Part shown: positions 54,108 to 63,950 of the stretch, piece by piece | Layout of the letters: each line of letters opens with the position of its first letter | Position numbering within the stretch: the first letter of the stretch is position 1 | Program-made: the position numbers and the translations under genes | Notes under the pieces: generated by a model | Told to the model about the DNA's origin: nothing | Databases searched by the model: none | The model's input: the letters and a program-made list of their open reading frames with translations, nothing else | NCBI RefSeq assembly: GCF_002019595.1 | Contig: NZ_KV917369.1 | Location: forward strand, 530,458-594,457 | Direction of reading: 5' to 3' | Source of the DNA: Priestia abyssalis | GTDB lineage: Bacteria; Bacillota; Bacilli; Bacillales; Bacillaceae_H | DNA length: 64,000 bases

Positions 54108-55091
54108 ATGAGAAAGAAATTATCTTTACTTTTACTTACCCTTGTGTTGGCCATTGTAGCGGCTGCATGCGGTACTCAAAGTACAACTAGTTCAACGGAA
54201 AAAGAAGAAACGGCTCAGAGTTCAAATGAGCAAACAGCATCTACGGAAGAGAAAGAACTAACAATTAAACATCAATTAGGAGAAACCGTTGTTCCTAAAA
54301 ATCCTGAAAAGGTAGTTGTATTTGATTTTGGTACATTAGATTCATTGGATAAGCTCGGTGTAGAGGTAACGGGAGTACCGCAAGCGAACATCCCTTCATA
54401 CCTTTCAAAATATGAAGATTCAAAGTATGAAAATGTCGGCGGTTTAAAAGAACCGGACTTTGAAAAGATTAGTGAAATCGCACCGGATCTTATTATTATT
54501 TCTGGAAGACAGCAAGACTCATATGAAGAGTTCACTAAAATCGCCCCAACGATTTTCATGGGTGTAGATACAGCCAATTACATGGAATCATATAAGAAAA
54601 ATGCGACAACCCTTGGAGAGATTTTCGGTAAAGAAGATGCAGTGAAAGAGGAACTGACAAAAGTGGAAGAAGCTGCTCAACAATTAAATGAAACAGCATC
54701 GGCAAGCGGCAAGAACGCTTTAATTATTTTGGCAAATGAAGGAAACATCAGCGCTTATGGAGCAGGTTCACGATTCGGCATCATTCACGATGTATTCGGT
54801 TTTGCTCCTGCAGACAAAAACATTGAAGTATCTACGCATGGCCAAAATGTTTCATTTGAATATATCGCCGAAAAAAATCCTGACTATCTTTTTGTCATCG
54901 ATCGAGGAACAGCGGTTGCCGAAGGCGAATCTTCTGCTAAACAGCTAGTGGAAAATGAGTTGGTGAAAAATACGAAAGCATATAAAGACGGTAATATTGT
55001 TTACCTTGATCCTAATTTCTGGTACTTATCAGGCGGCGGTTTAGTTTCAGTGGCAGAGATGGTGAAGGAAGTAGAAGAAGGCACAAAGTAA
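54108..55091 (+). CDS. Iron-siderophore ABC transporter substrate-binding lipoprotein
   Basis: 327 residues. Lipoprotein signal: RKK, hydrophobic core, lipobox VAAAC near residue 21. The mature part has a Ser/Thr/Glu-rich linker and then the FeuA/YclQ-type periplasmic domain (VVPKNPEKVVVFDFGTLDSL, EPDFEKISEIAPDLIIISGR). It captures ferric siderophore. No permease or ATPase gene is next to it, so it works with a transporter encoded elsewhere. GAGGTGG before the ATG at 54108. Fur boxes lie upstream. Confidence 0.88.
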   Translation: MRKKLSLLLLTLVLAIVAAACGTQSTTSSTEKEETAQSSNEQTASTEEKELTIKHQLGETVVPKNPEKVVVFDFGTLDSLDKLGVEVTGVPQANIPSYLSKYEDSKYENVGGLKEPDFEKISEIAPDLIIISGRQQDSYEEFTKIAPTIFMGVDTANYMESYKKNATTLGEIFGKEDAVKEELTKVEEAAQQLNETASASGKNALIILANEGNISAYGAGSRFGIIHDVFGFAPADKNIEVSTHGQNVSFEYIAEKNPDYLFVIDRGTAVAEGESSAKQLVENELVKNTKAYKDGNIVYLDPNFWYLSGGGLVSVAEMVKEVEEGTK

Positions 55092-55129
55092 AACAATCAT
55101 TCTATTCATACCTGTTTGAAGTTCCTATT

Positions 55130-55174
55130 AAGCTACCTGATTTCAGTAATAAGCCGAAGTCAGGTAGCTTGTTT
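55130..55174 (+). terminator. Terminator after the siderophore-binding gene
   Basis: AAGCTACCTGA and TCAGGTAGCTT pair around a 19-nt loop, then GTTTTA. Confidence 0.8.
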
Positions 55175-55219
55175 TACTCATATAGCAAAATATAATGATT
55201 TATAATGGAGGAAAAAGAG

Positions 55220-55786
55220 ATGGAATTAACTCAAATTATTAAAGAAAGACGGTCGATTCATCGTTTTCAAGACCGTGAAGTTTCTTTAGAGCTTGTGAAA
55301 GAATTATTGGATACAGCGGTCTGGGTTCCCAATCATAAAATGACCCAACCGTGGCGATTTGTTATTGTCCATGGTGAAGGACGCAAACGCATTGCAGAGA
55401 TTGCCGCTAAATTTAAAAGCAGGAGAGCCGAAAACCCTGACAAGGCTAAAGAAATAGGAAAGAAAATTTACGAAAAAATGATGTCAGTTCCAATGTTTGT
55501 TGTGGTAATCATGAAGGAACATCCAGTCATTAGCACAAGAGAGGAAGACTATGCATCTACTAGTTGTTTAATCCATAATTTCAGTTTGTTGGCATGGGAA
55601 CACGGCGTTGGAATGGTATGGGAGAGCTACGGTTTGATGCACCAACCAGATTTTCGTGAAGCGTTAGGCATTGAACCGGGGGAGAAGGTAGTAGGAAGCC
55701 TTCATGTGGGCTATCCAGAAAGCATTCCAGCTCCTAAACCGAGAAAATCCGCGGCTGAATTAATGACATTTATCGATCAAGCTTAA
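55220..55786 (+). CDS. Nitroreductase family protein
   Basis: 188 residues. ELTQIIKERRSIHRFQDREV at the start holds the FMN-binding RRSxxxF, and WVPNHKMTQPWRFVIV and GVGMVWESYG are family stretches. FMN-dependent NAD(P)H oxidoreductase of nitro, quinone or flavin substrates. GGAGG lies before the ATG at 55220; an ATG at 55205 overlaps the site. Terminator at 55886-55926. Confidence 0.88.
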   Translation: MELTQIIKERRSIHRFQDREVSLELVKELLDTAVWVPNHKMTQPWRFVIVHGEGRKRIAEIAAKFKSRRAENPDKAKEIGKKIYEKMMSVPMFVVVIMKEHPVISTREEDYASTSCLIHNFSLLAWEHGVGMVWESYGLMHQPDFREALGIEPGEKVVGSLHVGYPESIPAPKPRKSAAELMTFIDQA

Positions 55787-55885
55787 TTTTAGCGTACTTT
55801 TTTGATGAGAAGGAGATAAAGGCTATAAGAAATATGATAACCTTATTCCTCAAAACCAGCTAATAGGCGCTTATTGTTTATTCAA

Positions 55886-55926
55886 GAAAAGGGTGCGATT
55901 CTTTAATATAGAATGCACTCTTTCTT
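55886..55926 (+). terminator. Terminator after the nitroreductase gene
   Basis: AAAGGGTGCGATTCT and AGAATGCACTCTTT pair with a bulge, followed by a T-rich end. The gap from here to 56305 is AT-rich and holds no supported gene. Confidence 0.7.
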
Positions 55927-56305
55927 TGTGTATTGAGCTGGATTTATTGACTAAACAAACATGGAAAGGTCATATTTCATTGATGAAAACTCACGTGTAA
56001 TAGGTTTCATTGATTGGCAGAAGCTTCATTTATGTGGTAATATTAATGCGAATGTTTGTTCTGTTAGTTAGTAAGTATAAAAGAATATGGACGGAAGGTA
56101 GGTGCAGTATAGCGACTGAGCATTATTGTGAAGTAGACGGTGCAATTAGGTTAATCATAAACAACATTACCAAAAAATTGCACGAATAAGAAATGCACAG
56201 ACACGCCAAATGTTCTGAATTGACGATAATATTGTTGATACTTTCTTAACGTTGATGCAACAATATTTTTAATGAGGCATTTTGCAAATCGAAAGGAGAA
56301 AGAAT

Positions 56306-57793
56306 TTGAAAAATCAAAACGAAACGACTCAAAATGGAGGGACATTCGGGAGCAGAGGCAACTTTTTGTTGGTCATGATTATGATTCTAGGTGTGTTTGT
56401 AGCCATTTTGAATGAAACGCTACTTAACGTCGCCTTGTCTAAAATTATGGATGACTTTGGAATCTTACCGAGTACAGCGCAATGGCTGACTACTGGATAT
56501 CTCCTTGTTATAGGTGTACTTATACCGGTCACCGCTTATTTAATTCAGCGGTTCACGACAAGAAGCTTGTTCCTTGGAGCTATGGGCTTGTTTACGGCGG
56601 GGACATTTGTAGCGGCTATCGCACCAGGGATCGAAATGCTTTTAATCGGAAGGCTGCTTCAAGCGGCGGGGACCGGACTGCTCTTTCCTTTACTAACCAA
56701 TGTGGTATTCTCCATCGTTCCTATTGAAAAAAGAGGTTCGGCAATGGGGACAATTGGAACTGTCATTACTTTTGCTCCCGCGATTGGACCCACTCTATCA
56801 GGGATCATTGTTGAGCATTTCAGCTGGCGGGTTCTCTTTTACAGCGTTCTGCCAATCGCATTGTTTGTTATTATATTTGCATATGTGAAGCTCAAGAACG
56901 TGACGGAGACGACTAATCCGAAGATTGATCCGCTATCGCTTCTACTTTCAACCTTAGGATTCGGGGGGATTGTGTACGGATTTAGCAGTTCCGGTGAAGG
57001 GCATGGGGGTTGGTCGAGCAATGAAGTTCTAATTCCAATTGCAATCGGCGTTGTTTCTTTAGTCCTTTTTACTTGGAGGCAATTGACGATTTCACAACCG
57101 TTGCTAGATTTAAGAACATTTAAATACAACATTTTTAGAATGTCGACGCTGATTATGATGATTGTCATGATGGCGATGTTTTCTGCAATGATGTTGTTGC
57201 CAATTTTTCTCCAGAATGCGTTAGGGTACAGTCCATTGGAGGCAGGTTTGATCATGTTGCCAGGCGGTATTGTCATGGGGATAATGTCACCAATCACAGG
57301 CCGATTATTTGATAAATTTGGTGCCAAGTGGCTGGCGCTTATCGGATTGGGGTTGATCGCGAATACGCTGTGGCAATTTGCCTTTATCACATTGTCAACC
57401 CCCTACAGCACGATTATGATTTTCAATACGCTGTTAATGTTGGGGATTTCAATGGTCATGATGCCGGTCATGACCAACGCTTTGAACGAACTGCCACCTT
57501 CGTTATATCCACACGGTACGGCTATTATCAGCACGCTTCAGCAGGTGGCCGGCGCTGTCGGGACAGCATTGCTTGTATCAATCATGACCAATAGGTCTAC
57601 TCGTTTTATGGAAAATACGTTGATTAAGGAAGATGAGGCTACATTACAAATTCTAGCGATGATTGCTGGAATGAAAAGCGCGTTCTTGCTTGCGTTCGGA
57701 CTAGTAGCTATCGCATGGATTGTTTCATTATTTATAAAACGGTCCGTTCCTCAAGAAAAGGGGTTGACAATTAAGAAGGGTGCTGCGAACTGA
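56306..57793 (+). CDS. DHA2 family MFS drug exporter (EmrB/QacA type)
   Basis: 495 residues with fourteen membrane segments. Motif C-like GRLLQAAGTGLLFPLLTNVV, ILNETLLNVALSKIMDDFGI and TAQWLTTGYLLVIGVLIPVT are typical. Proton-driven export of drugs or peptides. AAAGGAGAAAG precedes the TTG at 56306; the frame is open from a TTG at 56282. No regulator gene is adjacent. Confidence 0.88.
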   Translation: MKNQNETTQNGGTFGSRGNFLLVMIMILGVFVAILNETLLNVALSKIMDDFGILPSTAQWLTTGYLLVIGVLIPVTAYLIQRFTTRSLFLGAMGLFTAGTFVAAIAPGIEMLLIGRLLQAAGTGLLFPLLTNVVFSIVPIEKRGSAMGTIGTVITFAPAIGPTLSGIIVEHFSWRVLFYSVLPIALFVIIFAYVKLKNVTETTNPKIDPLSLLLSTLGFGGIVYGFSSSGEGHGGWSSNEVLIPIAIGVVSLVLFTWRQLTISQPLLDLRTFKYNIFRMSTLIMMIVMMAMFSAMMLLPIFLQNALGYSPLEAGLIMLPGGIVMGIMSPITGRLFDKFGAKWLALIGLGLIANTLWQFAFITLSTPYSTIMIFNTLLMLGISMVMMPVMTNALNELPPSLYPHGTAIISTLQQVAGAVGTALLVSIMTNRSTRFMENTLIKEDEATLQILAMIAGMKSAFLLAFGLVAIAWIVSLFIKRSVPQEKGLTIKKGAAN

Positions 57794-58017
57794 CAAAGAG
57801 TTGACTCATTTTCATGATGGGCTGAAGACAGTTATTAACTTCCTTGAAAAATTAGCTGAAGCAATGGTGAGTAGCTTTAAAATGAAACAGGATGGCTGAT
57901 TTGTTGTTCAATTAAAGGGCGCTTTAATTTGATAAGACATAAAAAAAGAGAGCAGCCAAGCTTTCATGTCTGCCACTCATGTACAAGTCTTTTTATATAA
58001 TTTGACACTAAGACAAT

Positions 58018-58063
58018 TAAAAAGTAACCCTCCGTACTAACCGGAACGAAGGGTTACTTTTTG
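58018..58063 (-). terminator. Terminator after the CysJ-like gene
   Basis: AAAAAGTAACCCTCCG and CGAAGGGTTACTTTTT pair with small mismatches. It lies downstream of the minus-strand reductase gene and may serve both strands. Confidence 0.75.
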
Positions 58064-58099
58064 AAAACAATATAACTATATATTTAAAACGTTTTCATT

Positions 58100-59275
58100 T
58101 TAATACACATCACGTTGATAACGCCCTTGCTTCTGCATATCTTTAAGATACGCTTCAGCTGCATCACGGGCCATCGCGCCTTCTTTTTCAATAACAGTAA
58201 TAAGCGCTTCGTTGACGTCTTTCGCCATATGTTCCTTATCCCCACAAACGTAGAAATAAGCTCCTTTTTCAATCCATTCAAACAATTCTTTGCTATGTTC
58301 AAGCATTTTATGTTGCACATAAATTTTTTGAGCCGTATCACGGGAGAATGCAGTATCAAGTCTTGTCAATACCCCATCTTGTTGATATTTTTCCAACTCG
58401 CTTTGATAAAGGAAATCTGACGCTGCATGCTGGTCTCCAAAAAATAGCCATGACCGGCCAGTGGCTTTATTTACTGATCGTTCCTGGATAAAAGAACGGA
58501 ATGGTGCAATGCCTGTCCCAGGTCCAACCATAATAATATCTTTGTCCCCAGACTCTGGCAAATAAAAGTGTTTATTTGCTTGAACAAAGACTGGAAGCGT
58601 ATCTCCATCTTGAACACGTTCTGCACATAAAATAGAACAAACGCCTTTTCGATCGCGTCCGTGCGCCGTGTAGCGTACAGCACCGATGGTTAGATGAACT
58701 TCACCTGGATTAGCGGTAATACTGCTTGCAATAGAATAGAGACGCGGTGTCATTTTTCTTAATAGTGAGACGATTTCTTGGGCAGAAGCTTCCCATGGAC
58801 CAAAATCACGTAACATATCAAGCAAATCACGCCCATAGCAATATTCCTTTAGCTGCTTTGCATTTTCAACTAGCACAAGCTTTTGCAGCTCTTCGTTTTC
58901 TGTGAATACAGCTGCCTGTTGTAAAATCTTCTTCGTCAGCAGTGTAATTTCAAAGTAGGTTGTTAGCGCTTTCTTTAGTGGCAGTGTCTCACCTTGCTTA
59001 CTAACGGTTACAGCTGCTTCTTCATCCCATTCCATTTCATTAATAAGAGAAGCCACAAGCTCTGGATCATTTGATGGGATAACGCCAAGTGCATCACCTG
59101 GGACATAAGAAAGGCCTGACCCTTGTAATGATAACTCAATATGCCTTGTTTCCTTGCTAGAGCCTGTTCCATTTAAATTAATATTTTTAAGAATCTTCGC
59201 TTGAAATGGATTGGTCCTTGAAAATGGGAGTGTCTCACTTTTGGCATTTTTAGTATCTTCTAAAGTATGTTGCAT
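58100..59275 (-). CDS. CysJ-like flavoprotein reductase without flavodoxin domain
   Basis: 391 residues. The FAD part has SYVPGDALGVIPSNDPELV and TPRLYSIASS; the NADPH part has VGPGTGIAPFRSFIQER, WLFFGDQH and YVCGDKEHMAKDVNEAL, ending QRDVY. This matches the C-terminal two thirds of sulfite reductase CysJ (about 600 residues); the FMN-binding flavodoxin domain is absent. The start at 59275 has TTTGGAGG before it, so the protein is short by design, not broken. No CysI gene is adjacent. It may use a free flavodoxin or another acceptor. Confidence 0.85.
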   Translation of the reverse strand: MQHTLEDTKNAKSETLPFSRTNPFQAKILKNINLNGTGSSKETRHIELSLQGSGLSYVPGDALGVIPSNDPELVASLINEMEWDEEAAVTVSKQGETLPLKKALTTYFEITLLTKKILQQAAVFTENEELQKLVLVENAKQLKEYCYGRDLLDMLRDFGPWEASAQEIVSLLRKMTPRLYSIASSITANPGEVHLTIGAVRYTAHGRDRKGVCSILCAERVQDGDTLPVFVQANKHFYLPESGDKDIIMVGPGTGIAPFRSFIQERSVNKATGRSWLFFGDQHAASDFLYQSELEKYQQDGVLTRLDTAFSRDTAQKIYVQHKMLEHSKELFEWIEKGAYFYVCGDKEHMAKDVNEALITVIEKEGAMARDAAEAYLKDMQKQGRYQRDVY

Positions 59276-59430
59276 AGCTCTTAACCTCCAAAGATAGTAT
59301 ATATAGCTAGGATAACACAAAAATGGGATATTAGGTGTGTTTTTCGGCACACAATGGCCATAAGGTTCTGGTGCAAATATTTAAGAACCTGTTTTGATCA
59401 ATATTTTTTATAAACCAACAACCGGCCTTA

Positions 59431-59513
59431 TACTATATAAATCCACATAAAGAATTTAGCATGAGCAAAAAACGCCCATGCCAAATTTTCTACATCGATC
59501 TATATAGCTTATA
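59431..59513 (+). repeat. Family A repeat, hairpin-1 copy
   Basis: TATATAAATCCACATAAAGA, AATTTAGCATGAGC / GCCCATGCCAAATT with loop AAAAAAC, then CTACATCGATCTATATAG, which mirrors the lead. It lies between the divergent CysJ-like and mqo genes. Confidence 0.75.
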
Positions 59514-59557
59514 ACTATTATAATAATAGTTAATAAATATTTTATTATATAAACTAT

Positions 59558-59650
59558 AGTGTTATGCTATTTTGCGTTTTAATATAAAAGTGTTATACTT
59601 TTTTGGGTTGTAATTAAATAGTGATATGCTATTATTGGGTTATAATTGAT
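59558..59650 (+). promoter_or_regulatory. Three 31-bp direct repeats before mqo
   Basis: AGTGTTATGCTATTTTGCG, AGTGTTATACTTTTTTGGG and AGTGATATGCTATTATTGGG start at 59558, 59589 and 59620, each followed by TTNTAAT. The 31-bp period is close to three helix turns, so the boxes face the same side. Likely a regulator array or an upstream activating region for mqo. Confidence 0.6.
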
Positions 59651-59749
59651 TCAGAAAAGATGTTTTCCTAGGTAGTGTCTTGCTTTTTGTGACACCTAAG
59701 CAGGAGCGCCTACTCTTTTTTGCAAATATAGTGGATGAGGAAGGTTATA

Positions 59750-61267
59750 ATGAGCAACCAAGAAACTAAAACAGACGTTATCTTAATTGGTGCTGGAGTC
59801 ATGAGTGCGACTTTGGGAACACTGTTAAAAGAATTAGTACCGGACTGGAAAATTACAGTGTTTGAGAAGCTTGCAAACGCAGGAGAGGAAAGCTCTAACG
59901 AATGGAATAATGCAGGAACGGGGCATGCGGCACTGTGCGAGCTTAACTACACAAGTGAAAAATCGGACGGATCGATAGATATTGGCAAAGCGATAAAAAT
60001 TAATGAACAGTTTCAGCTTTCAAGACAGTTTTGGTCTTATCTTGTAAACAGCAATCTGATTCGTAATCCGCAGGACTTTATCATGCCAATACCTCATATG
60101 AGTTTAGTACAAGGGGAAGAAAATGTAGCATTTTTGAAAAAACGTTTTGAAGCGCTTTCAAACAATCCCTTGTTTCAAGGGATGGAATTTTCTGATGACC
60201 CTGAAAAACTAAAGGAATGGATTCCGCTTATCATGGAAGGCCGTACATCCAATGAACCGATGGCGGCAACCAAAATCGACTCTGGAACGGATGTCAATTT
60301 TGGTGCTTTAACACGCATGTTGTTTGACCACTTAAAGAGTGAAAATGTCAAGATCAACTACAAGCATAGTGTTGAGGATATTAAACGTACTGGCGACGGT
60401 TCGTGGGAAGTGAAAGTGCATGATATCGATAGTGGTAAAATCGAATACCATACGGCAAAATTCGTCTTTATCGGCGGTGGGGGCGGAAGTCTGCCTTTAC
60501 TGCAAAAAACCGGTATTCCTGAGTCAAAACATATTGGAGGATTCCCGGTAAGCGGACTATTTATGGTCTGCAACAATCCGGAAGTGGTAGAGAAGCATCA
60601 CGCAAAAGTTTACGGTAAAGCTAAAGTTGGTGCTCCTCCCATGTCTGTTCCGCATCTTGATACACGATATATCGATAACCAAAAGTCGTTACTGTTTGGA
60701 CCGTTTGCCGGCTTCTCGCCAAAGTTCTTAAAAACGGGTTCAAATTTGGATTTGATCGGTTCGGTAAAACCGAATAATGTCTTCACGATGTTAGCGGCAG
60801 GTGTAAAAGAGATAGCATTGACAAAATATCTAATCCAGCAAGTGACGTTATCGAATGAAAAGCGCATGGAAGAATTACGCGAGTTTATCCCGAACGCTAA
60901 AAGCGAGGATTGGGGCATAGTGGTAGCGGGCCAACGTGTGCAAGTGATCAAAGATACGGAGGCCGGCGGCAAAGGAACCCTTCAATTTGGTACAGAAGTG
61001 GTGAGCGCCGCTGATGGCTCGATCGCTGCATTGCTCGGCGCTTCTCCGGGTGCTTCAACTGCCGTGCACGTTATGCTTGAGGTATTAGAGAAATGCTTCC
61101 CGCAACATATAAAAGAGTGGGAACCGAAAATAAAAGAAATGATTCCTTCTTATGGCCTATCACTAGTGGAAAATCCAGAAATCTTCCAAAGAATTCATAA
61201 TTCAACAACGCAGACGCTTGGTCTAGGCGAAAAAGAACCGCTCTATAGTCAATTCTTTGGATGTTGA
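59750..61267 (+). CDS. mqo: Malate:quinone oxidoreductase
   Basis: 505 residues, full length. FAD motif [20 protein letters not shown] at the N-terminus, [16 protein letters not shown], and [20 protein letters not shown] are family hallmarks. Membrane-associated enzyme that oxidises malate to oxaloacetate and reduces quinone; it would take over the malate arising from fumarate made by the aspartase route. GAGGAAGG is 6 bases before the ATG at 59750. A repeat array lies upstream. Confidence 0.94.
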   Translation: MSNQETKTDVILIGAGVMSATLGTLLKELVPDWKITVFEKLANAGEESSNEWNNAGTGHAALCELNYTSEKSDGSIDIGKAIKINEQFQLSRQFWSYLVNSNLIRNPQDFIMPIPHMSLVQGEENVAFLKKRFEALSNNPLFQGMEFSDDPEKLKEWIPLIMEGRTSNEPMAATKIDSGTDVNFGALTRMLFDHLKSENVKINYKHSVEDIKRTGDGSWEVKVHDIDSGKIEYHTAKFVFIGGGGGSLPLLQKTGIPESKHIGGFPVSGLFMVCNNPEVVEKHHAKVYGKAKVGAPPMSVPHLDTRYIDNQKSLLFGPFAGFSPKFLKTGSNLDLIGSVKPNNVFTMLAAGVKEIALTKYLIQQVTLSNEKRMEELREFIPNAKSEDWGIVVAGQRVQVIKDTEAGGKGTLQFGTEVVSAADGSIAALLGASPGASTAVHVMLEVLEKCFPQHIKEWEPKIKEMIPSYGLSLVENPEIFQRIHNSTTQTLGLGEKEPLYSQFFGC

Positions 61268-61296
61268 GTAAATAATAGAATATCATTGAAAAAAGT

Positions 61297-61400
61297 GGTT
61301 GTTCCATAATTTATAAAACAGGTTGCAAAACTAATTTTTTACTCTTATTGATGTTGTAAAACCCCTGTCATGTTACTCCGCTAAAAGGCCATTTAACGGA
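61297..61400 (+). repeat. Family C-related repeat
   Basis: GGTTGTTCCATAA lead, then TTTTTTACTCTTATTGATG, GTAAAACCCCTGTCATG and CGCTAAAAGGCC. It shares the lead with 1632-1745 and 29737-29838 but has a different body. The rest of the gap to 61668 is AT-rich and holds nothing clear. Confidence 0.45.
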
Positions 61401-61668
61401 ATAAGGCTTCTGAACAAAATGGAATATTTATTCTAATTAATCGGTATGAGATTGTAAAGAAATATACTTAAAGTAACGGGTTAGCTGTACAAGTTATAAA
61501 TTTAATGGTTTAAAGTTATAGAGCATTTCTTTTAATGAGGAATGCTTTTTATTTTTGCTTAAAACAAAAACTACAATAAAAAAATCATTTAAATTAATAA
61601 AAATTTATTGTAAAACGATAAAACATGTATTAAAATCAAAATCAGAATAAATAGGTGAGGTGCTTTTT

Positions 61669-62151
61669 ATGGAAAAAGTAACAACGTTGTTTTTAAAAAT
61701 AGCTGTTATTCTTTTAGGAATCCCAGTTCTTGCTCTGTGCATCTTTTTGGTGCCTGAGATGGCGAATTTTGCAGCAAAATTGCTTCCAGGGTTTGCTTTT
61801 ATAAAATATCTCGTTTTCATCGCTTTTGATGCATCGGCGATACCTTTTTACTTTGCTTTGTATCAGGCTTTCAAACTCTTACGCTATATTGACAAAGATA
61901 AAGCTTTCTCCGATTTATCTGTAAAAGCTTTAAAGAAAATCAAATACTGTGCCATCACAATCAGTATTTTGCATCTGCTAGTTTGGCCGCTCTTCTATAT
62001 CTTTGCGGAAGTAGACGACGCACCAGGAGTTATCTTTGTCGGATTGGTTGTTCCTTTTGCTTCGATGGTTATCGCAGTCTTTGCGGCTGTTCTCCAAAAA
62101 CTTTTACAAGAAGTAATTGATATCAAATCAGAAAATGATTTAACGGTCTGA
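61669..62151 (+). CDS. DUF2975-type membrane protein
   Basis: 160 residues with four membrane segments (about 8-30, 45-65, 95-115, 122-145) and a charged loop with RYIDKDKAFSDLSVKALKKI, the feature typical of DUF2975. GTGAGG precedes the ATG at 61669. It is followed 11 bp later by a small XRE regulator, a pairing seen for this family. Function unknown. Confidence 0.75.
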   Translation: MEKVTTLFLKIAVILLGIPVLALCIFLVPEMANFAAKLLPGFAFIKYLVFIAFDASAIPFYFALYQAFKLLRYIDKDKAFSDLSVKALKKIKYCAITISILHLLVWPLFYIFAEVDDAPGVIFVGLVVPFASMVIAVFAAVLQKLLQEVIDIKSENDLTV

Positions 62152-62162
62152 GGTGAATAACA

Positions 62163-62378
62163 ATGGCAATTATAATCAATATTGATGTGATGTTAGCAAA
62201 AAGGAAAATGAGCGTAACAGAACTTTCGGAGAAGGTTGGAATAACAATGGCGAACCTTTCTATATTGAAAAATGGAAAGGCAAAAGCGGTTCGATTATCC
62301 ACTTTAGAGGCAATTTGTAAGGCTTTAGAATGTCAGCCTGGAGATATTTTAGAATACAAAAGTGACGAAGACAGTTAA
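62163..62378 (+). CDS. Small XRE-type transcriptional regulator
   Basis: 71 residues made up of one helix-turn-helix: KMSVTELSEKVGITMANLSI, then LKNGKAKAVRLSTLEAICKA. It fits the YozG-like regulators that sit with DUF2975 proteins. TGAGGTG precedes the ATG. Probably controls its own three-gene unit. Confidence 0.85.
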   Translation: MAIIINIDVMLAKRKMSVTELSEKVGITMANLSILKNGKAKAVRLSTLEAICKALECQPGDILEYKSDEDS

Positions 62379-62426
62379 ACATTGTGGAGGAAACTTAATA
62401 TAACAATTATTAGGGGAGGTATGACT

Positions 62427-63674
62427 ATGGACATTAACAATTTGATTATTGAAAATATTGCTAACCCTCATGAGTTGGAGAGAATGTATAGAAAAGATCA
62501 GAAAGCTTTTAAAAAGTCATTCTCACACGCATGGGAACAAAATCCTGATTCTCAGGTTCTTGGCGTTTGGTATGAAAGATTGTATTTCAAGGAGACGGCA
62601 AATACTGAAAAATCTTCCTTGCTTCAAAAAGGTTTCTTATTCATGGGCATTTTAGCCATTCTGGCCGGGATAAGCACCAGGGTCATTTTCCATTTTGTCG
62701 AACAGGAAGCAATTGCTCCAATTAACCTGGCTTTTGGTATCATTCCCTTTATTGCTGCCTATTTTGTTTACAATAATACTCCGAAAAAAAGTATTATTTA
62801 TTCCCTTGCAGCGTTGTTCCTAATTTCCGGGTTTTATCTTAATATGCTGCCATTAAATTATAAAGACAGTACGATCCTCGCTTATTTACACCTTCCCATA
62901 TTCTTGTGGGTATTGGTAGGGCTTGCATTTACAGGAAATGATTATTCAAAAGGCAGTACAAGATTAGCCTATATTAAATTTAATTTGGAATATTGTATTC
63001 TCTACGCCAGCATGGCAGTTAGCGGAATGGTGCTAGCAGCATTAACCATGCAGTTATTTAGCTTTGTTGGCTTGGATATAGAAGACTTCTATTTTAGTAA
63101 TGTCGTTTTATTTGGTGCTGCTTCTCTCGCCATTGTGGCTGTATACCTGGTATCAATGAATCTTAAACTTGCTAAGAATATTACACCATATATAGCTAAA
63201 ATTTTTAGTCCTCTTGTCCTGGTCACATTGGTGGTCTATCTTATAACGGTGATATGGGTCGGGAAAAATCCATTTTTGGACCGCAATTTCTTGATAGCCT
63301 TCAACGGAATACTCCTTGGTGTATTGGCCGTTACCATATTTTCCATAACCGAGAGCGACTCAGACGAGAAAAAGAACATTTCAGATTATATAAATTTTGC
63401 CTTAATTGTTCTTGCGCTAATCATTGATAGTGTGGCTTTGTCAGCCATCGTGTTCAGACTTTCTTCTTATGGGATTACGCCTAATAGACTTGCTGTTTTA
63501 GGAGTAAACATACTTATTTGGGCAAATCTAATTTGGATTATGCTCTCCTATATGCGTTTTCTACAAAATAAATCTGGACCTTCAACTATCCAAGATGCCG
63601 TTACTAAGTATTTGCCGGTCTACGGACTTTGGGCAGCTTTCGTTACATTTACTTTTCCTATAATTTTTAATTAG
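62427..63674 (+). CDS. Polytopic membrane protein of unknown function
   Basis: About 415 residues. A soluble N-terminal part of about 65 residues (NPHELERMYRKDQKAFKKSF) is followed by ten to twelve membrane segments. No transporter motif was recognised. AGGGGAGG lies 7 bases before the ATG at 62427. It is probably cotranscribed with the DUF2975 and XRE genes (48 bp gap). Confidence 0.65.
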   Translation: MDINNLIIENIANPHELERMYRKDQKAFKKSFSHAWEQNPDSQVLGVWYERLYFKETANTEKSSLLQKGFLFMGILAILAGISTRVIFHFVEQEAIAPINLAFGIIPFIAAYFVYNNTPKKSIIYSLAALFLISGFYLNMLPLNYKDSTILAYLHLPIFLWVLVGLAFTGNDYSKGSTRLAYIKFNLEYCILYASMAVSGMVLAALTMQLFSFVGLDIEDFYFSNVVLFGAASLAIVAVYLVSMNLKLAKNITPYIAKIFSPLVLVTLVVYLITVIWVGKNPFLDRNFLIAFNGILLGVLAVTIFSITESDSDEKKNISDYINFALIVLALIIDSVALSAIVFRLSSYGITPNRLAVLGVNILIWANLIWIMLSYMRFLQNKSGPSTIQDAVTKYLPVYGLWAAFVTFTFPIIFN

Positions 63675-63950
63675 AAAGGCTCTGTTAATATAACGAAAAG
63701 CTAATCTTCTATAACGTATAAAACACTTAGAGCCGATATTATGCAGCTTTTTATACAGAGTTGCATAGTTTTGGCTTCTTTTCATTACTAAAGTTAAAAA
63801 GAGGGTATTCAAATTAGAGTGCTCTTTTATGTATAAGGGCAAGATTGTGGAACTTAACTTTGAAGTATGCGTATAATTCTAATCTTACTCATAATTGATA
63901 AATTCGGGGAAGTGGGACAGTTTTTAACTTAAAGGCTCAGTTAAAAACTG

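Noticed and set aside
55961-56071. Short frame reading MERSYFIDENSRVIGFIDW, reminiscent of the DEN-RVxGxIDW part of aminoglycoside phosphotransferases
   Set aside because: Only about 36 codons, no ribosome binding site and no neighbouring homologous frame; too little to call a pseudogene.
56839-57390. 183-residue open frame on the minus strand within the DHA2 exporter gene
   Set aside because: Shadow of a hydrophobic coding region; no ribosome binding site or family motif.
58084-58098. TGAAAACGTTTTAA on the minus strand, resembling a cre site
   Set aside because: It lies at the 3' end of the CysJ-like gene, with no promoter nearby to regulate; likely chance in AT-rich DNA.
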